Assembly: GCA_029168955.1 (NCBI GenBank)
Contig: JAPDOI010000009.1
Location: forward strand, 496,001 to 560,000
Length of the DNA: 64,000 nt
Reading direction: 5' to 3'
Source: Aplectana chamaeleonis
Lineage: Eukaryota > Nematoda > Chromadorea > Rhabditida > Cosmocercidae
The translations under genes and the position numbers were made by a program. Each line of letters opens with the position of its first letter. Within the stretch, counting starts at the first letter, position 1. The notes beneath the pieces are model-generated. The model made no database searches. It saw only the letters and a list, made by a program, of their open reading frames with translations, and had not been told where the DNA came from. Positions 45,121 through 55,689 of the stretch are shown one piece after another.

Positions 45121-46284
45121 GTGATTGAAGGGCATAGGATATTTGGTTGGGAGAGTAATTGAAGCCGTCAAAACTGACTCAAAGTACTCAGGTTCACCTC
45201 CTTTTTCGGCAGATTTCAAACTGCAGTTTGTATAAGGTAGCCAGGAAATTTTTGAAACATAAAGCTCGTTTTCATCCCCTAATTTTCTTGAATGCTCTGA
45301 GAATAATTAGCTCGAACGTCACTGACTTCTGCGCCGCATGATATCGACTGTTCGAATGATCAACCATTCTTTAAGCGAGGTAAGCATTTCCCACGTCGCG
45401 GCCCCTAAATAGTTTCATCGTTTCCGAAATGTCGAATGCAGCCTCTCCGATAAGACGCACACGGGCAGACCACTTACTATCGACTTCGAATCCTGGAATC
45501 CTACCGGCAGTCCCTGAAGGTGGTCAGCTCTCCTTGTATTGTGCTGCAAAGTGGTCTGCTCGAGCAGCATGTCTTCGCGCTATACAAACTGTTGATCATT
45601 TTGTTGTCCAATTCACCACTCCCTCTATTTTGTTGGCCCAATGGAATTTTCATGCAACCCCAATTCTAATATTATTGAACCCCCCCCCCCAGCACTTCTA
45701 TCTACCGCTAAAGCGTCGGTCTTCTTCAGCAGGAACATGATTTCTCTCCACTCAGCCAGCTGAGACAACATAATATTTCTGCAGTGAAACTGTGAATAAC
45801 TACGATTTTCCCGCGATTTTTGCTAGCTACAAACAGAAACACAGGGAGGCTTTCGATACTCATTCAATAACATCTTAGAAACGTTGAAGTCGACAGTTTT
45901 CTATGCCGAGATTATTTGTTTGAATTAAAACGTGGTTTCCCTCAGAGCTCAGATGACGTTCTGGAACTCCGCATACCCATCCTACCCTCTTGCCTCTTAG
46001 AGAGATTTAAGCTGCGGAGTAGTTTATGTAGTTTGCGTACCTCACACTATTTCTAGCTTACCTGACTACTTAGACTACTGAGCTCCTTCCGTACTTTCAG
46101 CTTAAGAGGTAAAGTCCGTTTGATTGAGACTGTGCGCCCAAATGGTCGGCGCGCGTATTGCGCGCCAGTTGCGAAGGTATTTTTCGGACGAGCCCGCTCC
46201 CCCACAGCTGCATACAGCTGACTGGGTTATTACTCAATATTTGTCTAATATGGCTGCTAAACAGCCTTCAGGTCTGAAAAAAAA
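45121..46284. other. no gene seen
   Basis: A 103-codon frame (45,429-45,740) ends in a C-run and is not recognised. A C10 homopolymer lies near 45,679. Confidence 0.4.
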
Positions 46285-46294
46285 ACGTCTATAC

Positions 46295-46350
46295 ATTGTA
46301 TAAAACAGTCGCTCAACACGCACGCCGACCGCGTCGTTGGACACCCTCAA
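46295..46350 (+). repeat. dispersed repeat family B, copy 2
   Basis: CTCAACACGCACGCCGACCG matches 63,730 almost exactly and 9,598 with changes. Confidence 0.55.
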
Positions 46351-47052
46351 TGGGACGGGATTTGCTGCATTGCGCTGTTGGCTATTTGAGTTTCCCATTT
46401 GGCTTTTTGCTAGCTTGACTATTGTTTATCATACCTTTGTTTTGAATGAGGTGTCCTCTAGTTTCAGGAGAAGTCTTCACTGCCATGCATGATTACTTTG
46501 GGGCGGTTTGGGCGCATGGGGGTCAGATAATCGGTACAATGACGGTCGATCGCTTCTAATGGGTCGATGCAGTACTTCTACGTGATTCGCATCCGCAAAT
46601 AGGCTTCTTTAACCATCCTGAAATTGAGAGAAAAATGCAAGACTGAGAACAAAGAAAAATTAAAGAGTTTGATAGGGATTCACTGCTATTTCAGTCTCCA
46701 GTGAACAAAAATCGTCCGGAATGTTTGGTTATTAACTCTACACCAGAGTAGGCGTGGCAAATGGGTTTTTCCTAGACCTCGCTCACCAATTAGTAGGGTA
46801 GATTTGATTCAGCCACATAGTGCTTTCTAATAGGATACTAGGTGAGAATGAAGGGCTGCTGCTCATGCTGTTTGGAGCAGCAGGTGGTCGATTTTGAACA
46901 GCCACATTTTGCTCATACACAACTTCTGTCACACCATCATCGTCGTCGCAGCAACACGTGCTTCTATTGTACAGGAACCTTCGACCCGAAACTGTTGCGG
47001 GAGAACTGGATCCCTACACCTTCGATAGTGGTGGGCACTCTTACCGCAGGGG
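46351..47052. other. no gene seen
   Basis: An acceptor-like TCTAGTTTCAG near 46,464 opens a frame of only about 20 codons. A GCTGCTCATGCTGTTTGGAG hairpin-like word lies near 46,857. Confidence 0.35.
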
Positions 47053-47529
47053 TTAAAGGCAGCATACACGCTCCTTGACGTGATTGAGATAACTACGGAA
47101 ATAGAATGGTATGGCTCAGAACACATAGCCCACGCATTTTGAAGCGTCAAAAACGACCAACGATGCAGCTACACAAGTCAGAAGTTGGCCCCGCCCCTGT
47201 ATTTGCCTGCCCCCTGTATTTGCGTCTTCCTCCAAAACAGAAGTGGTGGGTCCTTCCCACCGTCGGCGACGTTTGTGGGTAGTAGAATAGGTACAATAGG
47301 TAAACTGCGAACGTAGCCGACGGTGGAAATGGCCCAGGACCCCTGTTCTGGAGGAGACAGCAAATACAGGGAGCGGGCAGATACAGGGGCGAGTCCAACT
47401 TCTCACTCTTTTAGCGTCATTATGGGTCGCTTTTGACGCTTCCAACGCTTAGGCGTTGTGTTCTGAGCCATACCATTCGATTTCCGTCGTTATCTCAATC
47501 ACGCTTACGAGCATGTATGCTGCCTTTAA
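47053..47529. mobile_element. AAAGGCAG-family MITE (M7), long arms
   Basis: It starts TTAAAGGCAGCATACACGCT and ends AGCATGTATGCTGCCTTTAA. The inverted arms extend over more than 100 bp (GATTGAGATAACTACGGAAA against TTTCCGTCGTTATCTCAATC). A second inner palindrome involves CCTGTATTTGCGTCTTCCTC and its inverse. The 109-, 83- and 73-codon minus frames are by-products. Confidence 0.9.
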
Positions 47530-47623
47530 GTCCATTTTTCACGGTCACCACCAAGAAGAAAATGAGATCTCACACTCGCGAGGTGCTATTTGGGAATGGT
47601 CAGCTTCGAAAGTAAAAATCACC

Positions 47624-48026
47624 TTAAAGGCAGGGTCCGGGCAGATTTTCGATTTTGGAATTTCCCGCTAAATCGGTGCTCTGGCTACAGGTAGTCCTAA
47701 GGAACATGCGAAAACTGCGTAAAAAACGGTCTTCAAATTATTCCAGCCACTTCCGTTAGCCGATGATCCAGAAAAGTCGGAAAAGTGTGGCCATCGTCCA
47801 TATTTTAGCGGTTGTCCACGCATTCTTCAAAAGTGCTGTGTAATTATCGGTCATTCCAGTCATGATTATCATGCTGTGAATACCGTAATCCCTGACTATG
47901 AGGCTGTTTTCTCCAGAACTAAGGACTCAGAGTTCGTGAAACGTTCAGACGATGTTCAGCTGACCAGCCCAATCTATTTAACCCAAATTTCGGTAGTGTC
48001 AAAATTTGACCGGACCTTGCCTTTAA
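47624..48026. mobile_element. AAAGGCAG-family MITE (M8)
   Basis: It starts TTAAAGGCAGGGTCCGG and ends CCGGACCTTGCCTTTAA. About 400 bp. With M2 it forms a GGCAGGGT subfamily, but the interiors differ. Confidence 0.85.
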
Positions 48027-48599
48027 GATAAGCAATTCTGATCACATGCCCGGAAAGTCCATAACTGACTCATGGAAAGTTGTGTTCGAATTATTTATGG
48101 TTTCGAGTTTACCACTTGCTCGTTTACTTAGACGGCTTGACTGTTTTTCAAGTGGAACTGGAAGACGCCGAGTAATTAGCATATAAATTAGCGCTTTCAT
48201 GAAAGCCATCACGCATTTCATCTTTTAGACATGAGCTCGTGCTACTCATCACTTTCTCTGAAATATTACTCAGTTGTTTGCCTCTCTGAATTCTAGGAAA
48301 ATCAGGAGTCTGTCAACTCTTTTGAACCTGAAGAGAATCCTGGGAACATGGATGGTAACATTGGTTCAAAGAGTTCGATACTTCTGATTGCTTTCGCAAT
48401 TCCCAAGAGTTTCGTCGTGAAAGCGCGAAAGTATCGCTGCTCGAAGAACACTACGGCGCGTTCGGCCTCACATCGTAAGCCTGATGCACGCTCGTGTCGC
48501 TCGCATCGGATTGGTTACGCGGCGGCGTCAGTCTCGGCTCCTGCGTGGATTGACTGCGGTCGACTACTCGGCCCCCGTCATGGCTGAGCCGTCTCGAGG
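48027..48599. other. no gene seen
   Basis: Frames of 79 and 123 codons run into the mariner remnant. Any transposase upstream of about 48,640 is not recognisable. Confidence 0.35.
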
Positions 48600-48950
48600 C
48601 GTCCGTAGTGATCATAGTGAGCATAAGCCTGTCGCATCATACAGTGTGAGCCATGACTTGAGAGAAATTTTGGGTTTCAGAAAGCTGTGTGCACAATGTG
48701 TGCCGCATTCGCTAACAATGGAACAAAAACACATTCGCATGCTACTTTCTCAGCAACACTTGGAGCGTTTTAAATATATAAAGTGGATTTTGTGCGTCGA
48801 TTCATCACTATGGATGAGACTTCAATTTTTTTTTGGTTTTGTTAAAGTGTATTAATGTTCAGGTAGATTGTACTGAATAATAAAGTGTATTTTGAATCAT
48901 ATAATTGTGTTTTTCTTGTTGAACGACAAAACTTATCGAACAACCTGGTA
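48600..48950 (+). mobile_element. mariner transposon remnant, 3' part
   Basis: From about 48,643 the plus strand encodes the linker and catalytic-domain start of a mariner transposase: VSHDLREILGFRKLC, PHSLTMEQKHIRM, LSQQHLERF, then, after a frameshift, FVRRFITMDET, where MDE is the first catalytic Asp region of the DD34D enzyme. The rest of the catalytic domain is deleted. The element's 3' end follows: an AATAAAG and the terminal repeat CGACAAAACTTATCGAACAA then CCTGG, next to the expected TA target at 48,949-48,950. No matching 5' terminal repeat (CCAGGTTGTTCGATAAG type) is found upstream. In intact form the enzyme cuts and pastes at TA. Confidence 0.9.
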
Positions 48951-50272
48951 GAACATAGCTTTCCGATAGATTTTTACCACAGCAATGCGGCGAAGCGCAA
49001 TTTTCTTCCATTCACCTACACCACAGAACTGTTCCGGTAGTGTACCGGGAACGTGCACGTTGAAAGGCTGATCGAACCCGCGCGGCCTACGATACGCCTC
49101 TGTGCTTGGTGGACATACGATTGGTCAGACCAAGTTCACACAGGCGCCCCTGTAATTGATTGACATGCCTTGGAGCCGAATCGCCTCCTTTATGTGAGGT
49201 GAGGGAGAATCGATAGAGGGGCTTCATCCCCCTTCCCAAATTTTCGCAGCTGCCAAGGTTGCCAAATTCATGCTTCAAGTATAAGAAATATTCAGTCGAC
49301 CCCTTGAACCTACCGAGTCGGCGCCTTGAACCTGCCGAGTCGGCGCCTGATAGGCTACGACTCGGCAGGTTTGCGGGAGATCCGCGGCGAGTTTTCTCTG
49401 AGAAATTCGTGTTCGACGTCGCAAATAACACCCAAAGCGAAAATTTGAGTCAAATCTGAGACTCTGACCAAGCCACCGTAGACCTCTACCTGAGATGAGC
49501 ACTCTAAGTGAATCCTACAAAAGACAAATTAAGCCCAATGTACCTCTAAAATTCTTTTAGGTGGGAGGCTCTGAACAAAATGCTATGAGGACTTCCAGAG
49601 ATTGACAAATGGGTCTCAGATGTCTCAGATTCTTGATCAGAGATTCGTGAGCACACCAAATGAGGCAGTTCTATGTTTAGTTTTCCCAAACACTAACCTC
49701 AGTGATACAATGAAAACATTCAACTGACGATGAATATCTATAGCTCCATTCATAGTATTCCTGAGCACATGTTCGGAATTGGCATTCAGAAATGTTTCCA
49801 AAAAACGTACATTTTTGTTGAAATGTCCACTTCCACTAAAAAAATCGCTTAGTCAGTTGCATCCGTTGTCTTGCATTACGTACATATTTTGATTGAAGGA
49901 ATGATAGGAAGTAGGAACATAACATTGTTCTTACGTCACTTCGACTGTTATTCTACAACACCCATCTGTTTTTCTTCTGACCATTCACACCGTATTACCA
50001 ATTCATGGAAGTTTTCATTTCCTTCCGTCCTGTAAACAGAACTATAGACCTTTCTTGAAATATGATTAGATCACCTTTTGGGTTGTGGATATGCGTACTT
50101 CCGCGAACTCGCTAATGAAAGTGTCGCCACTGAATTAATGACAGTAATCAATTTAGGACTGCAGAGTTCGCACGACCTATGCAGAATGCGGTGTCATCGC
50201 AAAGCTTGTAGTTCCTTGGTTCTGTAAATATGGTTGCCTAACCTAAAGAAGACGCGGAAGCAAGTCAGATTA
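48951..50272. other. no gene; one short tandem/inverted repeat
   Basis: At 49,303-49,346 the 22-bp unit CTTGAACCTGCCGAGTCGGC then GC occurs twice, followed at 49,359 by the inverted ACTCGGCAGGTTTG. Two 114- and 75-codon minus frames cross it, without motifs. Confidence 0.45.
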
Positions 50273-50570
50273 TTAAAGGCAATATACACGCTGGCAAAGG
50301 TGATTAAAAGAGCGACGTCAGTGGGGTCGTGCAACTCTTAATAGAACGCCTACGCCGTCGGAAGCGTCAAAAACGAGCCTAGGTAGCCGTATTAGCGGGG
50401 TTTGGCAAAATTAAGCTTATTCTCTACGCATTGGTGGCTCGATATGATTCGGGCACGGTCATTTCGACTCGCTTTTGACGCTCCCAACAACGTAATGTTC
50501 TTGTAGAGGCGGTATGATTCTGTTAACATCGCTATCTCTACCACTTTTACTAGGGTATGTGATTCCTTAA
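50273..50570. mobile_element. AAAGGCAG-family MITE (M9)
   Basis: It starts TTAAAGGCAATATACACGCT and ends TAGGGTATGTGATTCCTTAA. About 300 bp, decayed at the right end. It belongs to the GCATACACGCTC subfamily by its AGTGGGGTCGTGCAACTC block. Confidence 0.7.
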
Positions 50571-50605
50571 GGAAGACACCCAGTACTCAAGCGAAAGAAG
50601 TTTTG

Positions 50606-50806
50606 TTAAAGACAGCATACATGCTCGCAAAACTGGTCGAGATAAGGATCTTAAGTGGGTCGTACAGCTCCTAGTGAAAGTCTTACGCTGTTGGAAGCGT
50701 TCAAAACTAGCAAAAATGACCGTATTTCATACTTATCAAATGCCGTATTCGCAAAGATAAATAATCCCGTTTTTTTATGCAGAAACGTGAGCTTTGGGTC
50801 GACGTA
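50606..50806. mobile_element. AAAGGCAG-family MITE, left part (M10)
   Basis: It starts TTAAAGACAGCATACATGCT and continues like M9 and M3. The right end is absent; an M6-like piece (AGAAACGTGAGCTTTGGGTC) and copy B of the GGGGTCTGCAGAG MITE follow at once. Confidence 0.65.
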
Positions 50807-51082
50807 AAGGGGTCTGCAGAGTTGCAGAGACCGGCGAAGAGTCGCCGAGCGTCAGCCTTGACGCGGCGACAGAAATGTTTCGAAACATTATCGTCGCGGC
50901 GTCGGTTGCCGCTCGCTTGCAGTGATGCAGGGCCGTCGCGGCGTCAAGACACTCTGCGGTGCCCCCTCGTCGCCCTTCACCCTGCGTCGGTCGCCCTTGT
51001 CGTCAAAAGTGATCGATAATGCATTACCTAGCGTTGTTCATCGCTGCGAGCAACGTTGCGACTTGAACTCTGCAGACCTCTT
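50807..51082. mobile_element. GGGGTCTGCAGAG MITE, copy B
   Basis: It starts AAGGGGTCTGCAGAGTTGCA and ends TTGAACTCTGCAGACCTCTT. Its ends are better preserved than those of copy A. Its right edge touches the left edge of M11. Confidence 0.85.
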
Positions 51083-51526
51083 AAAGGCAGTGTCCACGAT
51101 AAAAATCGCTCTCGAGTTCCCTACAGAAAACGAAGGTTTAGAGTCTGACTGCTTCATCAGTGAAGAAAGAATCATGAAAAACGCTCAGAAACATCTAAAA
51201 TTAGCTCTTTTTTTTTGAAATCCACATTTCAACGGTGGATGAGTTGCTCGGGCATGGGCCTGAACTAGACAGCATGCGCAAATGCGCCCCAATGCTAAAA
51301 CTCAGCCGCGCTCGCGCTCCAATGCTAATGTAGAAGCGGACCCAACTGTTCCTCGGAAAACTCGACCGCGAGCGGAAGTACTAGCGCGAGCGGACTTCGG
51401 AGCCGTATGGAGCTCTTTCGGGCTCGTTTTCGTTCATTCTTTCGACCCCAGTGCTCCAATGTGACCCTGAACTTTCGATTCACGGCCAAAAACCGAGGAC
51501 GAAGTTTATCGTGGACACTGCCTTTA
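51081..51526. mobile_element. AAAGGCAG-family MITE (M11)
   Basis: It starts TTAAAGGCAGTGTCCACGAT and ends ATCGTGGACACTGCCTTTAA. Directly to its right, 51,527-51,640 resembles the interior of M1/M6 (GAAAAACGGTCTGGACGTGG; CCGACCCATTGGATCACCGC), so M11 probably sits inside an older relative. Confidence 0.85.
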
Positions 51527-51975
51527 AGCAAGGTGATGAGGGAAGACAAGCGAAAAACGGTCTGGACGTGGTTCAAATTTCGTGGACCAACCGACCCATT
51601 GGATCACCGCGCCGACATCGTGGAAGAATGTTGTTGGAATTTTCGCAGCTTAGGCATGTTGAATTCGATGTTCGACATAATGCTGAGTTCTGATAGAATT
51701 TTATCATCCTCCATTAATGTGGAATGATGAAGAAAATGATTTAGAGGAAGAAAGAAGCACAGTATAATACTAGGACAGCAAAGGAAAAAATTGAAGGAGA
51801 ATGCGCGCTCTAATGCAAATCTACAGCGCCAGACAGTGTGCGGGAAGCTCCTCTGAATTCTAGTCTTCCTGTGCACATCTCGTCCATGCCCAAGTACACC
51901 AGGAGGAAAAAGGTTGCTGTTCGAACTACTCCTTCGCAATTTTTTCCGTTGTTTCCTCACTAGTGGTACAGCCAT

Positions 51976-52258
51976 TACTGTGCTTTTCTGGGCCGGATTC
52001 CGGTCCGCAATTGCGTCTCGACACGCTTTGCGGCCGCGCGCTTTCGAATCGGAAGAGTTTACAGCGCCGCGGCAGCCGATCTGTTGACTCGAGATGGGTT
52101 TTGGAAACTGGAAACTAAACAAAATTGGAAGAAACCGTGTGAAAAAGCCACATCGAGTTGGCTTTGGTGCTGGAAACTCGACTGACTCGAGCGCGTGAGG
52201 CCGCAAAGCGTGTCGAGACGCAATTGCGGACCGGAATTTGGCTCAGAGAAGCACAGTA
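51976..52258. mobile_element. CTGTGCTTCTC MITE family, copy B
   Basis: It starts TACTGTGCTTTTCTGGGCC and ends GGCTCAGAGAAGCACAGTA, giving TA at both edges. The inverted arms run about 75 bp (CCGGTCCGCAATTGCGTCTC against GAGACGCAATTGCGGACCGG). TA flanks suggest Tc1/mariner-type mobilisation. A 200-codon minus frame (51,604-52,206) crosses this element and M1-like sequence and is not a gene. Confidence 0.85.
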
Positions 52259-53052
52259 CTTAGCAACACTATTTCCCCTGGACCGCGCACCTGAGTAAGC
52301 GAAAGGCATTTTGCTTCGAAAGGAAGGATAAATGACAAGAAAGGACTTCCAGACTCCTGAGAGATTTCTTGGAAACTCTTAATACAGTTGAAGACAGTTT
52401 TCACAATAAAAAAGAAGCAAGGTGGTGGAAAAAAAGAAGGCTGAAAGCCGAGAGGAAGCGCGTCGAAGTGCGTGGACCAGGCAATTTACCGAATCTGTCT
52501 GACAATAGAATACTTGTCTTTACCACAATGGTTGAAGAATACTTTCCATCTTGAGAAACTCTGAAACCCAAGCAAGGCGCATTGAATTCCTCTTTTCTGT
52601 ATAGAATTTTCGGAAATTCTTTCGTCTTCATAAAGCTCCGAGGAGGAAGTTGGATAAAAGGAATTCATTTATCTAAGAAATTGAAAGCGCGAAATCATTT
52701 CCAACATTGGGAACTCTGTTACGCCAATTTCACAAAATATGCGCAGGAGCGATACTCGATGGCTTTTTAAGAGGGGGGTTTTAGACAAAATCCCTTCTCG
52801 AATTTTTAGGGTCTAGTGAGGCTTTTTTCACTGTTATCATCGACCTCTTGGGTCTGAAGTCGTTTTGTTCTTAACTCATTTTGAGCCGGGTGGAGAAAAG
52901 AACGGAGAGGTCAGTAACGGCGAACAGTATGAGTGACTAGACGATTTCATTATGACATAGCGCTCCGCTCGTCACTCCGTCTGGCTTGAATCAAGCGAGA
53001 TAGGCTGTACCTGCCCAATTAAAATAAGGTTTTTTGCGCGCACGGTCTTCGG
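52259..53052. other. no gene; one weak MITE terminus
   Basis: Near 52,388 GAAGACAGTTTTCACAATAA is probably a decayed AAAGGCAG-family end, followed by M1-like words. Otherwise nothing. Confidence 0.4.
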
Positions 53053-53495
53053 TTGACTACTGTGAGTGTTTCACCTCTGCTGATTTTGAGAAACAATCCA
53101 TTTCTGACCGGTTACCTTGCCTGGGTGATCTATGGTGACGAACGACAAGATCTTCGTGGAGTGCAATGCGCGCAACAACAGCATAAGTGCTGCGGTAAAA
53201 ACACTTCTAACTGGTTCATTCCAGAAGGTGATATGAACCTCACTCTTTTACCATGCGATCAATTTGGGTCTCCTATTCCCTTTTTTCTTTGTCAGGAACT
53301 TCGAATGAACTTTTGAATAGGAACTATTGTGCATTCAGCTCAATCGTTCCTATTCAGAAGTTCACTCGAAGTTATGCTTATCGGAAATCGACTTTGAGTG
53401 GCCAGCATTCACGCAAATGTCCATGTTTTCCGGGTATTGGTGCTTTTTCTGGAAAGGAGGAAGCAGAATCCGGAACAAGGTGTTCGATCTGTTAG
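53053..53495 (+). CDS. possible two-exon fragment, unknown
   Basis: A frame open to about 53,228 encodes a Cys-containing segment, QQQHKCCGKNTSNWF. A donor-like G|GTGATA near 53,229 and an acceptor TTTCTTTGTCAG near 53,295 would define a 67-bp intron, a usual nematode size, after which a frame stays open for about 66 codons and ends RCSIC-stop. The CCG-then-Trp spacing recalls the tetraspanin large loop but is one residue short of the usual spacing, and no membrane segments are found nearby, so I do not assign that family. No start or upstream exon is evident. Confidence 0.2.
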
Positions 53496-53869
53496 CTCAC
53501 ATGCCAGACATGCACCTCTTATATCACCGCGTACAAATTCAAGCCTGCTGCTGCTCCAGAATATTCTAATTAGGTTGTGATGTTTCGTGTTTGTATTAGG
53601 AGATATTAGCCCATGGAGTATCTGGACCAAACAACATTCGGAGGTTCTCCCAATGAAAGATTTGGAGGGTCTTGAAAACAGAACGTAGCGTTTTGAAGAC
53701 AAAAATGGGTGGAGCTACGAGAGTCTGCTTTGTTACATTATCAATTGCCTACTATTTCTTGAATGAAATTTACGATTTTTACAGAAGATACATATGTGGC
53801 CGCACCGCGCTAGGGGTACCGTTCAACGATTTGGAAATCGCATCCCGAATTTTTGTTCAAGGCTAAACT

Positions 53870-54000
53870 CTAGCCCGCATTATATTGTTGGATAGCCCTC
53901 CTCATCTTTATCGTAGATAACTTTTTTTAAATTTGAAAGATAATTTTGATGAAAGTTATTTAAAAAGATCAAAATGCGGAAAAGCATTCCTGGGCGTCTT
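53870..54000 (+). repeat. dispersed repeat family C, copy 3
   Basis: ATATTGTTGGATAGCCCTCC TCATC resembles the same portion of 23,470-23,500 and 9,710-9,740. More diverged. Confidence 0.4.
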
Positions 54001-54555
54001 CTGATTAAATCCTGAGAGCGGTACTATATCTGGCTCACTGCTAGCCTTGTCTCGCCTCGCGAATCGATGCGCGAGTGTTTTCGAGTGGTCGTTTCCTGTA
54101 CTTTTTTGATGGGTAACTATCCTCTGGTTCGGATCCAAGTTTACTCTGTTCCTCCGCGTACTTTGCGGAGCGAGAGTGGAGACAGCCAGAAAGTGTGGAA
54201 AGAAGTAGACGCAGCATACGCGCGCAGACGCACGCGGCGAACAGAAAAAAATATCAGTCGTAAACAAAGGATATGTAAGCTCTGGTAAATCCCTAGTGAC
54301 CTGTTGTTTTCGATTATCACCAGCAGCGGAGCGTTGGGCCTCGGTGAAATATAAGTAGTGATAAGGAGGTTTCGACGAAAAAGCCACTGCTCCGCGCTGT
54401 GATAACCGAAAACATGAGTTCACTTGGAATGGAACAGAGTCTAGGTGCCCCACACATAAACACAAGATACCCAGGGTTCTTGAGGCGTTTAGTTCGATTT
54501 GGACGAGAAAATTTCCAGCCTTGATTGGGAAAAAACGTGCGCACACATTGCGCAA
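53956..54555 (-). other. 199-codon open frame, probably not a gene
   Basis: This is one of the two longest non-satellite frames in the window, but it runs through the inverted repeat at 54,306-54,413 and a family C remnant. The translation has no motif. A frame of this length is not surprising by chance in 64 kb. Confidence 0.3.
54306..54413. mobile_element. short inverted-repeat element
   Basis: GTTTTCGATTATCACCAGCA on the left is matched by TGTGATAACCGAAAAC on the right, with GCGGAGCG/CGCTCCGC-type continuation. About 108 bp in all. Confidence 0.65.
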
Positions 54556-54756
54556 AAAGTGCGCATGTGACCCTTAAACTGCGAAATTTGTCAATCGATG
54601 CACAACATGAACACGTGATTTCAAGATGGGTTCCTTCAAAAAATCAGCAGTGGTTGTGAGGATGTTGTATTTGTAGCCAGGTTTCATTGGTTCATTACGA
54701 ACTGAGCCGGCTCCAAGGCTGAAGATAAGGGGAGATGTCAGGAAGAGGGAAGGAGA

Positions 54757-55595
54757 AAGCAGCATACACGCTCGTAGGAAAAGTGTTCACAGCATACACG
54801 CCCGTAGAGACAGTGTTCACGATAGCAGAAGTATTTAGGTATTCGAGTTTTTTCTTTGGAAGTATAAAGGTTCGGTGCCCATTTCAACGCTAAAAAACGG
54901 GTCTTTAGTAGTCCTACACGGCCCAGACTTGATTGTGGGATGCTCGTAACGCCCACTCCTCAATAGCACCCGAGGAAGTAGGCGTGGCAGGGATGTCCGA
55001 ATATGATTTTGTGGCTCCGGAAAGCCGTTTATGGCTCTATTTATAAGCAGATTCCACGATAAATATCATATTCTAGTTCGAACCAAAATTGGGGTTGTTC
55101 AGCCATGAGCCATCGAACAGTCAGGAAACAGTGAAGAAAATTGCTCAGAAAAGCAAAAAATAGCGGTTGCTAACGTATCTGCAGGTTCAGGGCGTGGACG
55201 AGCCTACGCGCCCTGCTAGCTTCCGCAAGCGCGCGCTAATGGCGAAACATACGCGAATCGATCAGGCTGGACGTAGCGGAGTTGCTTGGCGATTCGCCAT
55301 CGAAAAGGTCAGAACGTGGGCGGGACGGGCTTAGTAGGCGTACTGGGTTAACGTCATCTCCATTTCGCGTCTATTTTTGTCGATTTCTGGCCAGCTTTCG
55401 CTGCTTTTTTTGACCCTGTCTTCTCGAACATCTGCCAGAGTAGTGTTCCACACTGAAAACTCAAGAACTTAGTTTATCGTGAACACTGCCTCTGCGCGGG
55501 TTTCTCGGATATTTACGTTCTAATGGGTCTCAAGGCTTTCTGTTTTCGGTAGAAACTCAGAGGCAGTCTCTATAGTGAACGCTGCCTTGTAAATT
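54757..55595. mobile_element. nested AAAGGCAG-family termini
   Basis: On the left, AGCAGCATACACGCTCGTAG, AGCATACACGCCCGTAG and AGACAGTGTTCACGAT follow one another within 70 bp. On the right lie ATCGTGAACACTGCCTCTG (55,475) and TAGTGAACGCTGCCTTGTAA (55,573). At least two and perhaps three insertions are nested; pairing of ends is uncertain. Confidence 0.65.
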
Positions 55596-55689
55596 CATAC
55601 TGAAAAATTGTTTATGGGTATGTGAAAATACAGCAGAACTCCGTAGAACTCAGCAATTTCCATATGCACTACCTGTTCTTTTGTTACTG

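Noticed and set aside
51604..52206. 200-codon minus-strand frame
   Set aside because: It runs through copy B of a MITE and M1-like sequence and has no motif.
53150..53230. Tetraspanin assignment from the CCG motif
   Set aside because: Spacing to Trp is one residue short, no membrane helices are found, and CCG is expected several times by chance in six frames.
53956..54555. 199-codon minus-strand frame as a real gene
   Set aside because: It crosses a short inverted repeat and a dispersed repeat; length is within chance for 64 kb and no family is seen.
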